DNA of 64,000 bases from Paenibacillus lupini (GTDB taxonomy: Bacteria; Bacillota; Bacilli; Paenibacillales; Paenibacillaceae): assembly GCF_011761355.1 (NCBI RefSeq), contig NZ_JAASRW010000002.1, forward strand, positions 124,001-188,000, given 5' to 3'. The notes under the pieces are model-generated. The model saw only the letters and a program-made list of their open reading frames with translations. It made no database searches and was not told where the DNA came from. Within the stretch, counting starts at the first letter, position 1. Every line of letters begins with the position of its first letter. Both the position numbers and the translations under genes were made by a program. Positions 62,328 to 64,000 of the stretch are shown one piece after another.

Positions 62328-62383
62328 GTTTCTATTTTACCTGCAGCAGAATAAAAGTTGAAGAGAGTTTAAAAAACAATTAT

Positions 62384-62397
62384 AATAAGTTCAAAAA
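62384..62397 (+). promoter_or_regulatory. Operator-like AATAAGTTCAAA motif
   Basis: Same position and near-same sequence as the AATAAGTTGA repeat before LacI paralogue A. Probably a self-regulatory site of paralogue B. Confidence 0.4.
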
Positions 62398-62418
62398 AAG
62401 TGGTAAGGAGTATGGCCA

Positions 62419-63459
62419 TTGCGAAAGGTAACCTTGCAGATGATTGCCGACCAGGTTGGCGTCTCGAAAGCTCTTGTGTCTAAAGCATTGTCCAATGATC
62501 CGGCTGTAAATAACGGAACGCGCGAGGAGATATGGAAAACAGCACATGAGATGGGCTATTCCTTTGACAAGCTGCGGAAATCATCCGTTTATGCGAAGAC
62601 TGGCAATATCGCCGTTCTGATGCCGGAAGCTTATTTGAGTGATATCGAGTATTGGGGCAAAATTATTCGCGGCATCGATAGAGAGCTGCAGTCACATGAT
62701 TTCAGTATGATTTTATCAGGTGTTGATATCTCAGTAGATCCTCAAGAAGGCCTTCCTTCAAGTATTAATGAGCAAAAGGTAGATGGAGCACTCTTGCTTG
62801 GGCATATGCCTGAGTCCTATGTGAAGGCGTTAGATGCAAAAGGAATGTCTTGTGTCTTAGTTGACTCTAATATTCAGAACGGCAAACATGACCATATATT
62901 AGCGAATAACTATCTGGGAGCGTGTGAAGCGACAAATCGGCTGCTGCAGGCTGGACACCGCAGTCTGGCATTTGTAGGGGATATGGAGACGGCCTGGAGC
63001 TTCAGGGAACGGGATCGGGGCTTTGAGGATACGGTAAGAGAGCATAATAAGGGATCGTTGGAGCAAGTCAGCGTAACATGGGTTCGAGGGTTAGGTGTAA
63101 GCGGGCGAGGTAATTATACGAATGCTGAATTTGTGGAGAAGCTGCGCCTTGCAATAACCGAAGAGAAAGTAACCGGCTTTTTCTGTGCGAACGATATGCT
63201 TGCGATTGAAGTGCTGCGTCAATTATCCAACTGGGGTTATCGTTGTCCAGAACAGGCTTCAGTTATTGGATTTGATGATCTGTCACTGGCCGAATTTATG
63301 ATTCCGAAGCTGACCACAGTCAGGGTTCCTAAAGAGGATATCGGCTCAAGAGCGGTAAGGGCTGTTCTCGATCGGATAAAGCATCCGGATACGGTATCTG
63401 AACTTATCCAGCTGGAAACGGAATTGATCGAGCGGGATACTGTCATGAGTCCGCAATAG
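62419..63459 (+). CDS. LacI-family transcriptional regulator (paralogue B)
   Basis: 346 residues: LacI helix-turn-helix (VTLQMIADQVGVSKALVSKALS, first 50 residues) and sensor domain with IGFDDLSLAEFMIPKLTTVRVPKEDIG. It is clearly a paralogue of the regulator at 56544, with near-identical recognition helices, so both may bind related operators. The start is TTG 62419, eight bases after AAGGAG. It lies before a GH2 beta-mannosidase gene whose promoter carries two TTGAATTAAAC motifs. Confidence 0.92.
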   Translation: MRKVTLQMIADQVGVSKALVSKALSNDPAVNNGTREEIWKTAHEMGYSFDKLRKSSVYAKTGNIAVLMPEAYLSDIEYWGKIIRGIDRELQSHDFSMILSGVDISVDPQEGLPSSINEQKVDGALLLGHMPESYVKALDAKGMSCVLVDSNIQNGKHDHILANNYLGACEATNRLLQAGHRSLAFVGDMETAWSFRERDRGFEDTVREHNKGSLEQVSVTWVRGLGVSGRGNYTNAEFVEKLRLAITEEKVTGFFCANDMLAIEVLRQLSNWGYRCPEQASVIGFDDLSLAEFMIPKLTTVRVPKEDIGSRAVRAVLDRIKHPDTVSELIQLETELIERDTVMSPQ

Positions 63460-63467
63460 TAATGGTT

Positions 63468-63500
63468 AAGCACTTGTTCCTTTGGAACGAGTGCTTTTTT
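63468..63500 (+). terminator. Intrinsic terminator after LacI paralogue B
   Basis: AAGCACT.GTTCC / GGAAC.AGTGCTT stem with loop TTT, followed by T-run. Confidence 0.9.
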
Positions 63501-63501
63501 A

Positions 63502-63556
63502 TTGTTGAATTAAACACTTAAATTTTGTTGAATTAAACGTTTCATTATGTTAAAAT
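63502..63556 (+). promoter_or_regulatory. Promoter of the GH2 gene with duplicated operator
   Basis: TTGTTGAATTAAAC occurs twice (63502-63515, 63525-63538), 23 bases apart, about two helix turns. The second copy supplies a -35 TTGAAT (63528-63533), with 17 bases to -10 TAAAAT (63551-63556). A repressor on these repeats would block the promoter. Confidence 0.7.
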
Positions 63557-63605
63557 TTTCTCGTTATGATAGCTTACTATGAGAATAGCTAAAGGACGGG
63601 TATTT

Positions 63606-64000
63606 ATGATGGAGATTAATCTAAACGATAAAGAGTGGGAGCTGAAAGGCTTTTGGCCATGGGTCCCCTGCAAAGGCACGAGTATGGAAATTGGCAATGA
63701 ATTAATGGGGGTAACCGAATGGTTGCCGGCAACGGTACCCGGCGGTGTACATCAGGATCTTTATAAAGCAGGACTGATTAATAACCCCTATGTAGATTTG
63801 AACAGCCTGCATTGCGAGTGGGTGGAAAACCGTTGGTGGGTATATCGGACGCAGTTTCAGAAGCCAATTATTGAGCCGGGAGATAAGGTCGAGATTGTGT
63901 TCATGGGTCTTGATTATGAAGCGATAATCTCAATGAACGGCACGTTGCTTGGCGAGCATGCTGGGATGTATGAGCCTGCCGTATATGATATCACGGAGCT
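63606..64000 (+). CDS. Beta-mannosidase, glycoside hydrolase family 2 (N-terminal part)
   Basis: Open frame from ATG 63606 (ATGATG; ribosome site AAGGACGGG) running off the window end, 131 codons visible. The N-terminal jelly-roll of GH2 beta-mannosidases is recognisable from ATVPGGVHQDLYKAGLI, EWVENRWWVYRTQF and GLDYEAIISMNGTLLGEHAGM. The catalytic barrel lies beyond the window. No signal peptide is present, so it is cytoplasmic and would release mannose from short beta-mannosides made by the GH5. Its promoter carries the duplicated operator motif. Confidence 0.88.
   Translation, partial: MMEINLNDKEWELKGFWPWVPCKGTSMEIGNELMGVTEWLPATVPGGVHQDLYKAGLINNPYVDLNSLHCEWVENRWWVYRTQFQKPIIEPGDKVEIVFMGLDYEAIISMNGTLLGEHAGMYEPAVYDITE

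Overview
The window reads as chromosomal DNA of a Paenibacillus-like, low-to-mid GC Gram-positive (Bacillota). This rests on many paired carbohydrate ABC permeases with lipoprotein binding proteins, abundant AraC/LacI/GntR regulators, TTG and GTG starts behind strong AGGAGG sites, perfect CcpA cre sites, an S-layer (SLH) anchored giant glycosidase and discoidin-type CBM32 modules. No rRNA, tRNA, CRISPR array, insertion sequence or phage gene was seen. Almost everything serves capture and breakdown of plant-type glycans, with a strong mannan/mannoside flavour.

Layout. (1) 1-820: end of a sugar ABC operon. (2) 891-5794 (minus): five-gene catabolic operon (two SDRs, enolase-superfamily dehydratase, RraA-type aldolase, aldo-keto reductase). 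It is divergent from 6044-8939 (GntR regulator, AraC regulator, mannonate dehydratase UxuA) and is followed by a sugar ABC importer (9125-12285). A 29-bp element with 27 matching positions lies before both the minus operon and the importer, tying them into one sugar-acid regulon. (3) 12411-13289: orphan nicotianamine-synthase/CntL-like gene. (4) 13478-14554 (minus): AraR-like GntR-LacI repressor, divergent from 14973-22233 (GH43, two GH38-type alpha-mannosidases, SGNH esterase). (5) 22322-24393 (minus): Gfo/Idh/MocA oxidoreductase and DUF1861 protein, divergent from an AraC regulator. (6) 25839-30219: LplB/YtcP-type importer plus a TIM-barrel isomerase. (7) 30463-36113: three secreted beta-propeller + CBM32 proteins of unknown activity. 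(8) 36254-40448: LspA paralogue, GH42 beta-galactosidase, LysE exporter with AraC regulator. (9) 40867-48818: another importer followed by a clan GH-A hydrolase, epimerase, SDR, esterase and ThuA-like protein. (10) 48972-64000: mannan locus: CBM32-GH26 mannanase, SLH-anchored multidomain GH5, two paralogous LacI regulators, an importer, a cytoplasmic GH5 and the start of a GH2 beta-mannosidase.

How it fits together (inference). Secreted CBM32-GH26 and the wall-anchored GH5 would cut beta-mannan outside the cell. The 57858-60963 importer would bring in mannooligosaccharides, which the cytoplasmic GH5 and GH2 would finish. The two LacI regulators probably act through a repeated TTGAATTAAAC-type motif, and CcpA imposes glucose repression through cre sites. 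The GH38/GH43/SGNH/DUF1861 genes would handle alpha-mannosyl or arabinosyl side chains and acyl groups. The sugar-acid operon would feed oxidised sugars into central metabolism.

Most worth a second look: the three propeller-CBM32 proteins (candidate new glycosidases), the orphan CntL-like gene, the paired 29-bp element, the GH38 relative lacking canonical catalytic motifs, the unassigned GH-A/esterase/ThuA operon, and the orphan Shine-Dalgarno sequences in leaders.
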